From G965220205 sp965220205 (GTDB lineage: Bacteria > Chloroflexota > Dehalococcoidia > Lucifugimonadales > Australimonadaceae): DNA of 64,000 bases. The translations under genes were made by a program, and so were the position numbers. The DNA lies in assembly GCA_965220205.1 (NCBI GenBank), contig OZ244812.1, positions 806,001 through 870,000 of the forward strand. The letters are read 5' to 3'. This document shows positions 34,764 through 44,649 of this stretch, piece after piece. Position 1 is the first letter of the stretch, and each line of letters starts with the position of its first letter. The notes under the pieces were generated by a model. The model was not told the DNA's origin and made no database searches. It saw only the letters and a program-made list of their open reading frames with translations.

Positions 34764-37290
34764 CTAGACGGCTGGCCCAGCGATCGCGTCGGGAATGAGT
34801 ATCTCGACGCCGTACTCGCCGTCGGTTGCGGCGACCTCGTAGGCGGAGCATACGTTGCGACTGCCGACGTCGAACTGCCAACGCATCTCGTACTGCGATA
34901 TCTCATAGGTCTGCGTGTCCAGGGTGACGCTGATGTTGAGCGTCAGGCCCCGCCCCCAGTCGACCACGAGGCTTGCTTCGTCGAGGGTTACGTTCAGCTC
35001 GGTCTCGGTGGATGAAGGCCGCTTGACTTCGATGGCGTCGGCGTCCGCGTAGGTGATGACGCTGACGAGCATATCAACGGGGTCTGTCAGGCTATCCCGC
35101 CAGTTCACTACGTTGTAGACGGCGCTGTTGCTCGTCTCCCGCCACTCTCTCAAGGACCACAGCCAATATCGCCAGCCCCTGCTCTCGGAATAGCGGATGA
35201 AAACGCTCCCTGCATTGCTGTCGAAATGGAGGACATCGGGGCCGCCGTTGGTAAACTCGCCGACTTCAAGGCTGCCGGCGAAGCTGTTGTCGTCGCAGCC
35301 GAAGCTTCCTCCCCACCCGCCTTGGACGCGGAAGCGGGCTGAGCCCGCATTGAGGAGCGCGGCATAGGCGCGTCCCGCGAGCTGTGCGCCGCTCTCCTCG
35401 GCATCTGGCGGAGGCGGGTCGAGCAGATCGTCAGCGAACACGATGAGCTGCTCGACGTCGGACATCAGCATGCCGGGCCTGACGAGCGGGTCCGCGTAGA
35501 TACGGAGCAGCGCTGCATCCATATCGCTCAATTCTGGAAAGCGGAGCGCGCTGTTGACGGACATCACACTGAGGGGGCTTGGCCGGTGGTCTATCACGGT
35601 GAGCGCGTGCAGCGCCTCGTGGAGAGTGACGTGCTCGATCTCGGCGCGGAGGCGGTCGGGGTCGCGCTCATCGGTGTTCAGCCAGACGCTCATGGAGGCT
35701 GCGGTTACGACATTCCCACGATACCGGTCCGGCCCAGCGCAGCCAGCATTGCTCTCGCAGTAGCCTGCGAATCCTATGGCCGCACTCCTGGTGGACGCGA
35801 CGCCAACGTACGCTTTGAGCGTCGCCTGCTCCTCCGTGTCCACCCACGCGAAATCGAGGCCCAGCACCGGGGAGAGTTCGTCGAGGGTCTCTTCCAGGAT
35901 GCTGACGTAGAGAGGGTCGCCAGAGGGGTCCGCCCAGACCCTTACGGGCTCGTCGGCGCCCCACTTGCGGACGGTTGGAGACGTCCAGCCGCCGCAACCG
36001 CCGAGGAAGTCGTTCTCGATCGTCGCCTCCCAGTCCGGCCTGTCGCTGAAGCATTCCCAGGCGCCCCGCTCGACGCCGAGGATGCGCTCGGGCACGGCCG
36101 CCGCGACGGATTCCGCCGCGCCATCGGGGAGGCTGGCGCGCAGTTCCACGCCCATCGGGACGCGCACGCGCAGGACATGCCCGGCGGGGCCGAATCCGCC
36201 CGGCAGCGTTATGCCGTCCACTACGCTGCCGCACTCGCCTAGCGGCGCCTCGTCGTCCCGGTAGCAATTCACGGCGACTGCGAGGCCGTCGTCCACGGGG
36301 CTGTAGCCATCGTTGCGGAGCGACAGGGCGAGCTCGACGTCGGCCGTGCCGTCCGACCAGTAGCCGAGCACGTCCGCGGCTGCGTCGAGCTCGAGGGCGA
36401 CCGGCGGCGCGGCCGGCACGAGGATGGGGGCCGAGTAGGTGTTGCGTTCGCCCCAGCGGTAGCCGTATTCGAGCGCCCCGGCGTAGGCGGTCACGAGCGT
36501 TTCGCCCTGTGGCAGAGCTAGCGTGAGCGTCGTGTCGGCAGCGCCGGCCGGCGGAATTGAGGCGGCCTCAATCACTGCCCCGCACGGCGGCGGCGCCTCC
36601 TCGGCGCAGACCACGCCGAATCTCCAATGCGCCGCTGGGGGCGACGCCTCGGTTCTCCACACGCCACTCGACCTCCATGACGCCGTCGCCGTCGTGCTCG
36701 TAGGACGTGACGCGCGCCCCTTGGAACGTGAGCGCGAGGTCTACGTAGTCGACCTCGACAGCGGCCTCAACGACGTTGTCGCCGATCGCGGTCTCCGGGG
36801 TCGATGTTTGGGCGGAGAGCGTGAGGTTGTACGCGCCGGTGGGTATGGGGAGCGAAAAGGCGGCAGTCTGGTTAGCGCCGGGCGCAATGCGCTCGATGAC
36901 GGCGGCGCGCTCGGCGCTCCCGGAGACGCCGACATCGCCAGGCAGCGCCGCCCATGCGGCGGAGAGCGCGACGTTCTCCGCCGGGATGTTGCCGGCGTTG
37001 GTCACGCGCGCCTCGAACGCCATCGAGCCGTCTCCCGCGACGGCCCACTCCGCCTCCAACGCCAGGTCGGCGACCGGTATAGCCGTCGGGGTTGGCGAAG
37101 CCGCGGGCGTCGGCGTTGCCGTGGGTGTTTCCGTGGGCGTCGGCGTTGCTGTGAGAGTCGGGGTCGGTGCCGGCGTTGCGGCGACCGTCGGCGTCGGCGC
37201 CTCGGTGGGGGACAGTGTCGGCGTAGCCGGATCGCAGGCCAACGCCGCCGCCAACGCGGCCAACCCCAGGAGCGGGGTCCATCTATTCAA
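34764..37290 (-). pseudogene. large lipoprotein with CARDB-like and metzincin-like domains, frameshifted
   Basis: The N-terminal part reads from 37290: lipobox ALAC (Cys19), a long Pro/Thr linker (about 22-75), then CARDB-type repeats (FEARVTNAGNIPAENVALS, VEWRVENRGVAP). Near 36640 the frame shifts. The second frame continues with WRFGVVCAEEAPP, more CARDB-like sequence and a domain with HEALHALTVIDHRP followed by SVMS, a HExxHxxxxxDH plus Met-turn pattern like metzincin proteases. The break is at a five-C run on the coding strand (36637-36641). With four C one 841-residue protein results, so a sequencing error is possible. Confidence 0.7.
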
Positions 37291-37320
37291 GCGCCCGCTC
37301 CGGCATACCCTACCCCGCTC

Positions 37321-37665
37321 TCAACGCGCCGCGATGAACCCCATGCCGTCGTTGCCTTCCTCGATGCCGCCGAAGTAGATGTACTCGCCTTGGGGCGTGC
37401 GTTTGCGGGCTGTGAGCTCATGGAAGTCCAGGTAGACCGTTTCGTCGGCCTCGCACTCGACCGTTACCATGCTGCCTTCGTGCGCCGTTACGCGCAGCGG
37501 GCGGTGCTCGAAGAGGTTCCGGGGCCCGACCATCAGCTTCAGCAGCGGCTCCACCGACAGCATCGAGTTGATCGTGTGCATGAGAGCGCCGTCGGCAATG
37601 GCAAAGTTATCCTCTTCGCAGCTGAAGAACGGTTTCACGGGCAACTCAAACAATTCGTCAGCCAT
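37321..37665 (-). CDS. conserved small protein of unknown function
   Basis: A 114-residue acidic protein with no signal peptide or membrane segment. It has FFSCEEDNFAIADGALMHT near the start and DETVYLDFHELTARKRTPQG late. I do not recognise the family. It lies 22 bp downstream of hflX on the same strand and is probably cotranscribed with it. Confidence 0.6.
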   Translation of the reverse strand: MADELFELPVKPFFSCEEDNFAIADGALMHTINSMLSVEPLLKLMVGPRNLFEHRPLRVTAHEGSMVTVECEADETVYLDFHELTARKRTPQGEYIYFGGIEEGNDGMGFIAAR

Positions 37666-37687
37666 GGTGAATCGACACCTCGCTTGG

Positions 37688-38941
37688 TTATGGCGCCCCA
37701 GCCGGGGCTGGTTCGGCGCGGGCGGAGTCCTGGGCTTGCGCGAGCGTGCGCTGGACCGCTTCGAGCAGCTCGGCCATGCCGAGGCCCGTCGCCGCAGAGG
37801 TCAATACGGCCGCCGACCCGCCGACCTGTGCGAGGAACGATTGGTCCACGTCCGGGTCCAGCAGGTCGACCTTGTTGAGCGCGAGCACTCGCGGCTTCTT
37901 GTCGTGGCCGAGATCGCGAATGATCCCCTCGACGACCTCGACTTGCTCCGGTGCGTTGGGGTGCGAAATGTCCACTACGTGCAGCAAGACGGCGGCCTCC
38001 TCCAGCTCCTCAAGCGTCGCCCGGAACGCCGCGACCAGGCCGGTGGGCAGCTTCTGGATGAACCCGACCGTATCGGTCATCAGCACCTGCGATCCGTCGC
38101 CGAGGACCACGCGGCGTGTGACCGGGTCCAGCGTCGAGAAGAGCTGATCGCGAGCCAGGACGCTTGCATGGGAGAGCAGGTTGAGCATGGAACTCTTGCC
38201 CGCGTTGGTGTAGCCCACGAGTGAGACGACCGGCGCCTGGTTGCGCACGCGGCGCTGACGGTACTGCGACCGGTGTCGGCGTACTCGCGCCAACTCCTCC
38301 TTGAGCCGGTGGATCCGCTGGCCGACGAGCCGCCGGTCGGTCTCGAGCTGGGACTCGCCTGGCCCTCGCGCGCCGATGCCGCCGCCAAGCCGCTCGAGGT
38401 GGGACCACTGTCCCGCCAGCCGCGGCAGCAGGTACTCGGACTGGGCCAGTTCGACCTGTAAGCTCCCCTCGCGGCTGCGCGCGTGACGCGCGAACACGTC
38501 GAGGATGAGCGCGGTGCGGTCGATGACCTTCACCTGCTCGCCGAAGGCAGTCTCGAGGTTGCGTTGCTGGGTCGGCGTCAGCTCGTCGTCGCACACCAAG
38601 GTGTCAAAGCCGACCGCCTCGCGCAGTAGCTTGAGCTCCTCGAGCTTGCCCTTGCCCAGATAGGTGATGCTGGGCGAATCGAGCCGCTGGGAGGCCGTGC
38701 CCACGATGTCGGCGCCGGCCGTCGTCGCCAGCTGCGCGAGCTCGCGAAGGGAGTCCTCCAGCGACCACGGCAACGACCGCCCCTTTAGCGCGACGCCCAC
38801 GAGCATGACTTGCTCGGGCTTGGCCTGGGTGTCGACTGCGGCCCTGCTGTGCTTGGCTATGGAGGTCTCCTTCGCGGGCCAGCGAAGCCCGGTATGTTGC
38901 GGCAGCCCCGGCGAGCGGCGACGTGGCCAGTGTACGTGCAA
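37688..38941 (-). CDS. hflX: GTPase HflX
   Basis: A ribosome-associated GTPase that splits or rescues stalled ribosomes after stress. It has the HflX domain (DELTPTQQRNLE, about 118-130), the linker GARGPGESQLE (190-200), G1 GYTNAGKS (243-250), G3 DTVGF (290-294) and G4 NKVD. At 417 residues it is of normal length. The N-terminal 30 residues are weakly supported and the true start may lie closer to AKHSRAAVDTQAKPEQ. It sits downstream of dapL. Confidence 0.92.
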   Translation of the reverse strand: MHVHWPRRRSPGLPQHTGLRWPAKETSIAKHSRAAVDTQAKPEQVMLVGVALKGRSLPWSLEDSLRELAQLATTAGADIVGTASQRLDSPSITYLGKGKLEELKLLREAVGFDTLVCDDELTPTQQRNLETAFGEQVKVIDRTALILDVFARHARSREGSLQVELAQSEYLLPRLAGQWSHLERLGGGIGARGPGESQLETDRRLVGQRIHRLKEELARVRRHRSQYRQRRVRNQAPVVSLVGYTNAGKSSMLNLLSHASVLARDQLFSTLDPVTRRVVLGDGSQVLMTDTVGFIQKLPTGLVAAFRATLEELEEAAVLLHVVDISHPNAPEQVEVVEGIIRDLGHDKKPRVLALNKVDLLDPDVDQSFLAQVGGSAAVLTSAATGLGMAELLEAVQRTLAQAQDSARAEPAPAGAP

Positions 38942-38994
38942 TCTCCGTACGGAGAAACCCGTCGAGCGACCCTGCGCAGCCGTGTTTGTCGCCG

Positions 38995-40170
38995 CTAGAT
39001 TGGGCGGTCAGGCAGGCGCCACCCTTCGAGGCGGCGCAGGCCCTCCTCCACGCGGTCGTCCGGGGTCGTGAGCGATAGGCGGATGTAGCCCTCGCCGGCC
39101 TGGCCGTAGCCGCGTCCGGGGGTGACGACTACGGAGTGCTGATCGAGGAGCTCCGTGGCCACGGCGGCGGAGCTCCACCCCTCGGGGCACCTTGCCCAGA
39201 CGTACAGCCCCGACTTGGGCGTGGGAACGCTCAACCCGATGGCGTTGAGCACCTCCACGACGCGGTCGCGGCGGCGGCGGTATATCTCGTTGTTGGCGTC
39301 CTGCCACTCCTGGGTCGTGTGTTCGAGCGCCTCGATGCCCATGTACTGGACGGCCTGCGGGATGCCCGAGTCGAGGTTCGACTTGACCCTAACGAGCGCA
39401 TCGATGAGCTGCGCGTTGCCCACGGCCATCCCGATGCGCCAGCCGGTCATGTTGTAGGTCTTTGAGAGCGAATGGAACTCAATGCCCACGTCCTTGGCGC
39501 CCTTGACCTGCAGGAAACTGGGCGCGACATAGCCGTCAAACGTGACCTCCGAGTAAGCGGCGTCGTGACAAACGGGGATGTCGTACCGCTTGGCGAAGGC
39601 CACGACCTCCTCGAAGAACTCGAGGGTGGCAAGGCCGCCCGTGGGGTTGTTGGGGTAGTTCAGCCACAGCACGCAGGCTTCCCGCGCCACGCTCTCGGGC
39701 GCCGCCGACAGATCGGGAAGCCAGCCGCGCTCCTCGCTGAGCGGCAAGAGGTGCGACGACCCGCCGGCGAACATCGTGCCGACGGCGTAGACGGGGTACG
39801 CCGGGTCCGGGACCAACGCGACGCCGCCCGGGTTGACGAGGCACAGCGCCATGTGGCCGATGCCCTCCTTCGCGCCAATGAGCGGGACGACCTCCTTGTC
39901 GCCGAGGGCGACGCCGAACCGGCGCTCGTACCAGTCCGCGATGGCCTTGCGCATCGCCGGCAGACCGTCCGACTCGGGGTAGCGATGATTCGGCGGGTCC
40001 TGGGCGGTCCGCGTCAGCGCGTCGAGGATGTGCGGCGGCGTGGGGATGTCCGGGTCCCCGATGCCGAAGCTGACCACGTCGGCGCCCTGGGCGCGCTTCT
40101 CCGCGATCTTCCGGCTGATTTCGAGAAACAGGTACGGGGGAAGCTGGTCGAGCCGGTCGGCAAGCTGCAT
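38995..40170 (-). CDS. dapL: LL-diaminopimelate aminotransferase
   Basis: A 391-residue class I/II aminotransferase started at the ATG at 40170, with GTGGAGG upstream. PLP-binding Lys237 is in SLSKTYNMTGWRIG. Other landmarks are SFGIGDPDIPTP, NHRYPESDGLP and LNYPNNPTGG. DapL makes LL-diaminopimelate directly from tetrahydrodipicolinate, and the epimerase gene dapF lies 3 kb upstream in the same run of genes. The pair fits the aminotransferase variant of lysine synthesis. Related enzymes acting on other amino acids cannot be excluded. Confidence 0.88.
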   Translation of the reverse strand: MQLADRLDQLPPYLFLEISRKIAEKRAQGADVVSFGIGDPDIPTPPHILDALTRTAQDPPNHRYPESDGLPAMRKAIADWYERRFGVALGDKEVVPLIGAKEGIGHMALCLVNPGGVALVPDPAYPVYAVGTMFAGGSSHLLPLSEERGWLPDLSAAPESVAREACVLWLNYPNNPTGGLATLEFFEEVVAFAKRYDIPVCHDAAYSEVTFDGYVAPSFLQVKGAKDVGIEFHSLSKTYNMTGWRIGMAVGNAQLIDALVRVKSNLDSGIPQAVQYMGIEALEHTTQEWQDANNEIYRRRRDRVVEVLNAIGLSVPTPKSGLYVWARCPEGWSSAAVATELLDQHSVVVTPGRGYGQAGEGYIRLSLTTPDDRVEEGLRRLEGWRLPDRPI

Positions 40171-40210
40171 GGGCCCTCCACGGCGCATCGGGGATGGCGG
40201 GATTATACCG

Positions 40211-41380
40211 TCATCCCTCGGCGGACGGCTCCAGGCGGAACCGGGCGAGCGCGAGCGCGAGGAACCCCAACGCGAACGCGGCGAGCGCGGCCATCTCCAC
40301 CCACACATCGCTGGTCTCGGCGCCAAACAGCATGACCTTGTTGAACGCGGCGTTCGCCCAGCCGTGCGGCGTCGCCTTCGCCAGCGTCTGCTGCCACGAC
40401 GGCGCAATGAACAGCGGCCACCAGCTCCCGCCGAGCGGCGCCAGCGTGAGCGAGGCGAGCACCGCAATCGACGAGGCGCTGCGGGCCGTTTTCACGAACG
40501 ACGCGAGCATCACGCCGAACGCAGCCGACGCCAGCACCATGAGCGCGGACACGGCGATCATCGCAGCAGGCGCCGCGCCTAGGTCGATCCGCAGTATGAG
40601 GAGCCCAACGCCCCAGAGCACCGCCAGTTGCAGCACTCCCCGGTAGACGCCGCCCAGCATCTTGCCGATGACGACGCTCCCACGGTCGACCCCGTTGGCC
40701 AGGAGCCGCTCGAGCGTGTGCGTCTGCCGCTCTCGGGCAATCGACTCCGCGCCGAGCGCCGCCGCGAAGAACACGAACATCGTGAGATAGCCCGGCAGCG
40801 TCAGGTTGCTCGCGTTGAACGGACGAACGTCCCCTACCCGCTCGACCTCCACGTTCAGGAGACCAGCATCCGGCGACAGGCCCTGCAGAAGCGACGGGTC
40901 GAACACGCCGAGCTCGAGCGCCGCCGCGGCCACCACGGTCGACTCGGCGGTCCGTGAGGCGATGGCGTTCGCGAGGCTCACGAGCGCCGCGCGGGCGTCG
41001 ACGCTCCCGGACGCGCTCACCACTTCGATGAGGGCCTGCTGCCCCGACATCACACGCGCCGTAAAGTCCGCCGGGAACGCGACGAACCCGTCGAGCTCGC
41101 CGCGCCGAACGAGCGCATAGGCCTCATCGTAGTCGAGCTGGCGGATTTCCAAAGCGGGATCAGACGCAAGCCCGCGCACTAGGTCGGCGGCGATGCCGGC
41201 CTCCTCGCGGGACGCGACGACGAACTCCAAGCGTTCGTCAACCGGTCCTATGCCGCCGAGCCCCACACTGAACCCGAGGACAAACACGAACGGGAAGAAG
41301 AGTGCGAAGACGACAGCGAAGCGGTCCTTCAGGAACACCCGCGTGTCCTTGGCGGCCATCAACAGGGCTTGTCGAATCAC
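40211..41380 (-). CDS. ABC-2 type exporter permease, second subunit
   Basis: A 389-residue permease, with the GTG at 41380 chosen because GAGGGG lies upstream. It has an N-terminal membrane segment (FAVVFALFFPFVFVLGFSVG), a long extracytoplasmic domain of about 150 residues, then five C-terminal membrane segments. ARERQTHTLERLLA is the ABC-2 family loop. It forms a heterodimer candidate with the permease encoded 13 bp upstream. The exported compound is unknown. Confidence 0.88.
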   Translation of the reverse strand: MIRQALLMAAKDTRVFLKDRFAVVFALFFPFVFVLGFSVGLGGIGPVDERLEFVVASREEAGIAADLVRGLASDPALEIRQLDYDEAYALVRRGELDGFVAFPADFTARVMSGQQALIEVVSASGSVDARAALVSLANAIASRTAESTVVAAAALELGVFDPSLLQGLSPDAGLLNVEVERVGDVRPFNASNLTLPGYLTMFVFFAAALGAESIARERQTHTLERLLANGVDRGSVVIGKMLGGVYRGVLQLAVLWGVGLLILRIDLGAAPAAMIAVSALMVLASAAFGVMLASFVKTARSASSIAVLASLTLAPLGGSWWPLFIAPSWQQTLAKATPHGWANAAFNKVMLFGAETSDVWVEMAALAAFALGFLALALARFRLEPSAEG

Positions 41381-41393
41381 AGGCGGCCCCTCC

Positions 41394-42590
41394 TCAACGG
41401 CCCGCGCCGGATACGCGGAAGAGCAACCGCGCGGCAATCAGGGCGACCACGGTAACGCCGGCGAACACGGCGAGCTCGAGTCTCTGGCCAGCGACGCTGC
41501 CCGTCCCGGACAGTATCTCTTCGAATGCATCGATCGCGTACCGGTTCAACGTGAATCGGCTCATCACGGCCAGGAACCCCTCGTCGCCAACGTCGAAGAA
41601 CGTCCCACCAAACACCGTCATGAACATCGTGAAGAAGACGCCCGTCCATACCGCTTGGTCCTGAGTCCTCGCGATGGAGCCGAGCATCAGACCGATCGCA
41701 GATACGGCGGACGCGACCACCGCGGCGAACGCGATGGCCTGCACGTACGTCCCGGGGCCCGCGACGCGGAGCGCAATGAATCCGAGGGACAACAACACTG
41801 TGGCCTGCATCACTCCTCGGACCAGTCCCGCCAGGTACTTGCCCAGGAAGAGTTGGCCGACGCCGAGCCTGGTCGTCATGAGCCGCTCTAGCGTGCCGAT
41901 CCGTCGCTCCTCGACGAGCGACTGCGACCCCACCATGACGGCGAACAATAGGAACATGACGATGATGCCCGGCATGAGCCGTTCCACCAACGCCTCGCTA
42001 TCGTCGGCGGCGGCCCCTCCGACCGTGGCGCGCTCGACCACCACCGGGGGCGTGCGGCGGACCTCCTCGGCCCGGCGGGCCACAACCTCGTCAACCTGCG
42101 CGTCGGGGACGCCGCTTTCGGCGGCCAACCCGCGCACCGCGGCGCGGACCTCGTACTCGCCGGCGAGCCTGCGAGCCTGCTCCGTGACGATGCTCGCCAC
42201 GATCTGCCCTTCCTGCCCTCCCGACCCGCGTTGACGCAGCGTCAGGGCCACTGGCTCGCCGCCGGCCAGGCCGGACGAGAACCCGGACGGAATGACGATG
42301 GCGGTGAGGATTGCGGAGCGATCGAGCGCCGCGTCGGCGTCCGCCCGGTCGCGCAAGCGCACGCTGAGGCCCTCGACCGCGTCAACGCGATCGATGAGCT
42401 CACGCGCCGCCGGGCCGCCGTCCTCGTCCACGATGTGCGCGTCGGCCGAGAACTGAGTATCGCCCGAGAACACGCCGTACATCAGCGCGAACAGCGCGAT
42501 GGGCAGCGCGATGCTGAACGCGAGGTCGCCACGGTCGGCCAAGTAGCGCTTGGCCTCGAGGAACGCAACGAGGAATGGACGAGGCGTCAC
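41394..42590 (-). CDS. ABC-2 type exporter permease, first subunit
   Basis: A 398-residue permease with the same layout as its neighbour: an N-terminal membrane segment, a large outer domain (about 50-215), then MFLLFAVMVGSQSLVEERR, ERRIGTLERLM and several more membrane segments. It follows the ATPase gene with 1 bp between stop and start, so the three genes form one exporter operon. Confidence 0.88.
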   Translation of the reverse strand: MTPRPFLVAFLEAKRYLADRGDLAFSIALPIALFALMYGVFSGDTQFSADAHIVDEDGGPAARELIDRVDAVEGLSVRLRDRADADAALDRSAILTAIVIPSGFSSGLAGGEPVALTLRQRGSGGQEGQIVASIVTEQARRLAGEYEVRAAVRGLAAESGVPDAQVDEVVARRAEEVRRTPPVVVERATVGGAAADDSEALVERLMPGIIVMFLLFAVMVGSQSLVEERRIGTLERLMTTRLGVGQLFLGKYLAGLVRGVMQATVLLSLGFIALRVAGPGTYVQAIAFAAVVASAVSAIGLMLGSIARTQDQAVWTGVFFTMFMTVFGGTFFDVGDEGFLAVMSRFTLNRYAIDAFEEILSGTGSVAGQRLELAVFAGVTVVALIAARLLFRVSGAGR

Positions 42591-42591
42591 T

Positions 42592-43338
42592 TCAGTCCCT
42601 GAGGCTGCGGCCCGTTTTGCTCAGGAACACCTCTTCGAGCGTCACATCGCCGGAGCCGACGGACGACTTCAACTCGGCCGGGCTGCCGAGCGCGATCAGC
42701 TCGCCGCCGTCCATGATGCCGATCCTGTCGCAGAGGCGGTCGGCCTCCTCCATGTAGTGCGTCGTGTAGAGAACGGTCATGCCGTCATCGCGGAGCGCGA
42801 GGACCGTCTCGAAGATGTGGTTGCGCGATTGCGGGTCGATCCCGACGGTCGGTTCGTCAAGGAACAGCAACGCGGGCCGCCCCATCAGGGCGATAGCAAT
42901 GTTGACGCGGCGCTTCATGCCTCCCGAGAACTTGGCAACGGCGTCCCGGCCCCTGGACTCGAGCCCGACGCGCTCGAGGTTCTCCCGCGCCCGAGCCTTC
43001 GCGTCGCGCCCGGAGAGTCCCGCCATGCGTCCGAAGAAAACGAGGTTGTCCACGGCTGAGAGCTCCGGGTAGAGCGCGAGCTCTTGCGGGCACACGCCGA
43101 TCAGCTTGCGCGTCTCCGCGGCCTCCCGCGTCACCGAGTGGCCGCCGATGGCAACATTGCCTTCGTCCGGCCGAAGAACGGTCGACAGCATGCGGATCGT
43201 CGTCGTCTTGCCGGCCCCGTTCGGGCCGAGCAGGCCGAATATCTCCTGGCGGCGGATGGTGAACGTCAGCCCGTTGACCGCGACGTTGCCGTCGAAGCTC
43301 TTCGTCAACCCCGAGGCGATGAGGAAGTCGTCGTTCAC
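42592..43338 (-). CDS. ABC exporter ATP-binding protein
   Basis: A 248-residue ATPase with Walker A GPNGAGKTT (38-46), Q-loop CPQ (about 83-85), signature FSGGMKR (137-143), Walker B ALLFLDEP (156-163) and the switch TTH. It is of the multidrug or daunorubicin-resistance (DrrA/NatA) type. It drives the two ABC-2 permeases encoded directly downstream. Confidence 0.93.
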   Translation of the reverse strand: MNDDFLIASGLTKSFDGNVAVNGLTFTIRRQEIFGLLGPNGAGKTTTIRMLSTVLRPDEGNVAIGGHSVTREAAETRKLIGVCPQELALYPELSAVDNLVFFGRMAGLSGRDAKARARENLERVGLESRGRDAVAKFSGGMKRRVNIAIALMGRPALLFLDEPTVGIDPQSRNHIFETVLALRDDGMTVLYTTHYMEEADRLCDRIGIMDGGELIALGSPAELKSSVGSGDVTLEEVFLSKTGRSLRD

Positions 43339-43397
43339 GACAGCGCCTCCGGCTGCGTCTCCGGCAGTGGAAGTAGTTGCATGGCGTCCGGCCGGCC

Positions 43398-44306
43398 CTA
43401 GTCCGGGAACTCCCCAGAGAAGACCTCGACGGCGTCACCCGCCATCAACACAGGGCCGCTGCCGGGCCAGGTGATTGTCAGCTCGCCCCCGGGGACCGCG
43501 ACGTTCACCTCGTCGCCAACGAGGCCGTGCAGCCTCGCCGCGACGACCACGGCGCACGCGCCCGTGCCGCAGGCGAGCGTGATGCCCGAGCCCCGCTCCC
43601 ACGTCCGCGTCGCCAGATGCGTGCGGTCGAGCACATTCACGATGTGGAAATTCACCCGGTTCGGGAACGCCGGATGCCGCTCGACGAGGGTGCCGAGGCC
43701 CTCCCGCTCCAAGGGGACGTCGTAAACGGGCGTGTCGATGAACGCGACGAAGTGCGGATTCCCCATCGACACGGCTGTGCCGGTAAACGTCGCGCCATTG
43801 ACGCGGACCGGGGCGTCGAAGAGCAGGTCGCCCGGCGACAGGCCGAGCTCCTCCAAGAGCGCGCCGTCGAGGTTCGCGTAGTCGTTCGCGCCCGCTTGCG
43901 ACGGATCCACGGGAACATCGCCGGCCGTCAGTATGGGCGCGCCCATGTCCACGAGCGCCCCGACGACTCGGCCGCCCTGCCAGCTCGGGACGACGGATAG
44001 CACGCCGGCGTTCGTCTCGATATCGAGCGGACCATCGCCGCCGGGGACGATGCCGCGCTCGATGGTGAACTTCGCGAAGCAGCGAATACCGTTGCCGCAC
44101 ATCTCGCCCTCGGAGCCGTCGGCGTTGAATATGCGCATTCGGACGGGGGCGCGACCGGAGCGAGCCGCCACGATGAGCCCGTCGGCGCCGACGCCGAAGT
44201 GGCGGTCCGACGCGCGGCGAGAGAGCTCCGCCCAATCGCGGTCGCCGTCGCGCCCATCGACGAACAGGTAATCGTTGCCCGCGCCCTGGTACTTCGTGAA
44301 CTGCAA
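43398..44306 (-). CDS. dapF: diaminopimelate epimerase
   Basis: A 302-residue two-domain racemase that turns LL- into meso-diaminopimelate for lysine and cell wall. Catalytic Cys70 is in EMCGNGIRC and Cys246 in ACGTGACA, the two mirror-related active-site motifs. MGNPHFVAF and YLFVDG are further family marks. It is the first gene of a run that continues with the ABC exporter and dapL. Confidence 0.95.
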   Translation of the reverse strand: MQFTKYQGAGNDYLFVDGRDGDRDWAELSRRASDRHFGVGADGLIVAARSGRAPVRMRIFNADGSEGEMCGNGIRCFAKFTIERGIVPGGDGPLDIETNAGVLSVVPSWQGGRVVGALVDMGAPILTAGDVPVDPSQAGANDYANLDGALLEELGLSPGDLLFDAPVRVNGATFTGTAVSMGNPHFVAFIDTPVYDVPLEREGLGTLVERHPAFPNRVNFHIVNVLDRTHLATRTWERGSGITLACGTGACAVVVAARLHGLVGDEVNVAVPGGELTITWPGSGPVLMAGDAVEVFSGEFPD

Positions 44307-44649
44307 CTCGCCACCCCTACGAGAATCTTAGCACGCCGCCTGGTAGCTGTTCAGACTCGCCCGATGGGGAGTGCAGAGGGCGCCAGCCCTCTGCCGGGGG
44401 CGTGGGGGTGTCCCCCACACCCAACGTTTCGGGTGGGCGGGCGGGAAGAACAGCGCCCCCCTCCTTCCGTCATTCTCGTGCTTGACACAGGAATCCACGG
44501 GTGGGCCGACAGGCCACGCCCCGGCCCGCTCGTCGCGCCGCGTCGTTCCCCCTGTGGATACCCGCTTTCGCGGGTATGACGGTGGCTGTCCGCGCCTGCT
44601 ATCGTACGCGCGAAGCGAGTCCCGGAAGGCGCGCGCCGAGGTGACGACG
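44307..44649. other. gene-free interval with repeats
   Basis: Between divergent dapF and pncA lie one copy of the GGAGTGCAGAGGGC repeat (44368-44454), a short gtcattctcgtgcttgacac / ggaatccac repeat (44471-44500) and a palindrome ggatacccgctttcgcgggt (44562-44581). I see no gene. The same first repeat recurs at 61208 and 62726. Confidence 0.7.
44368..44454. repeat. GGAGTGCAGAGGGC repeat, copy 1
   Basis: ggagtgcagagggc with its arm gccctctgcc forms a stem, followed by a second stem (ggggtgtcccccacaccc) and a gggtgggcgggcgggaagaa tail. The same order is found at 61208-61325 and 62726-62848. Confidence 0.75.

Noticed and set aside
36523..37878. 451-codon rightward frame opposite the lipoprotein and hflX region
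   Set aside because: It is antisense to recognised genes and has Gly/Arg/Val-rich composition without domains.
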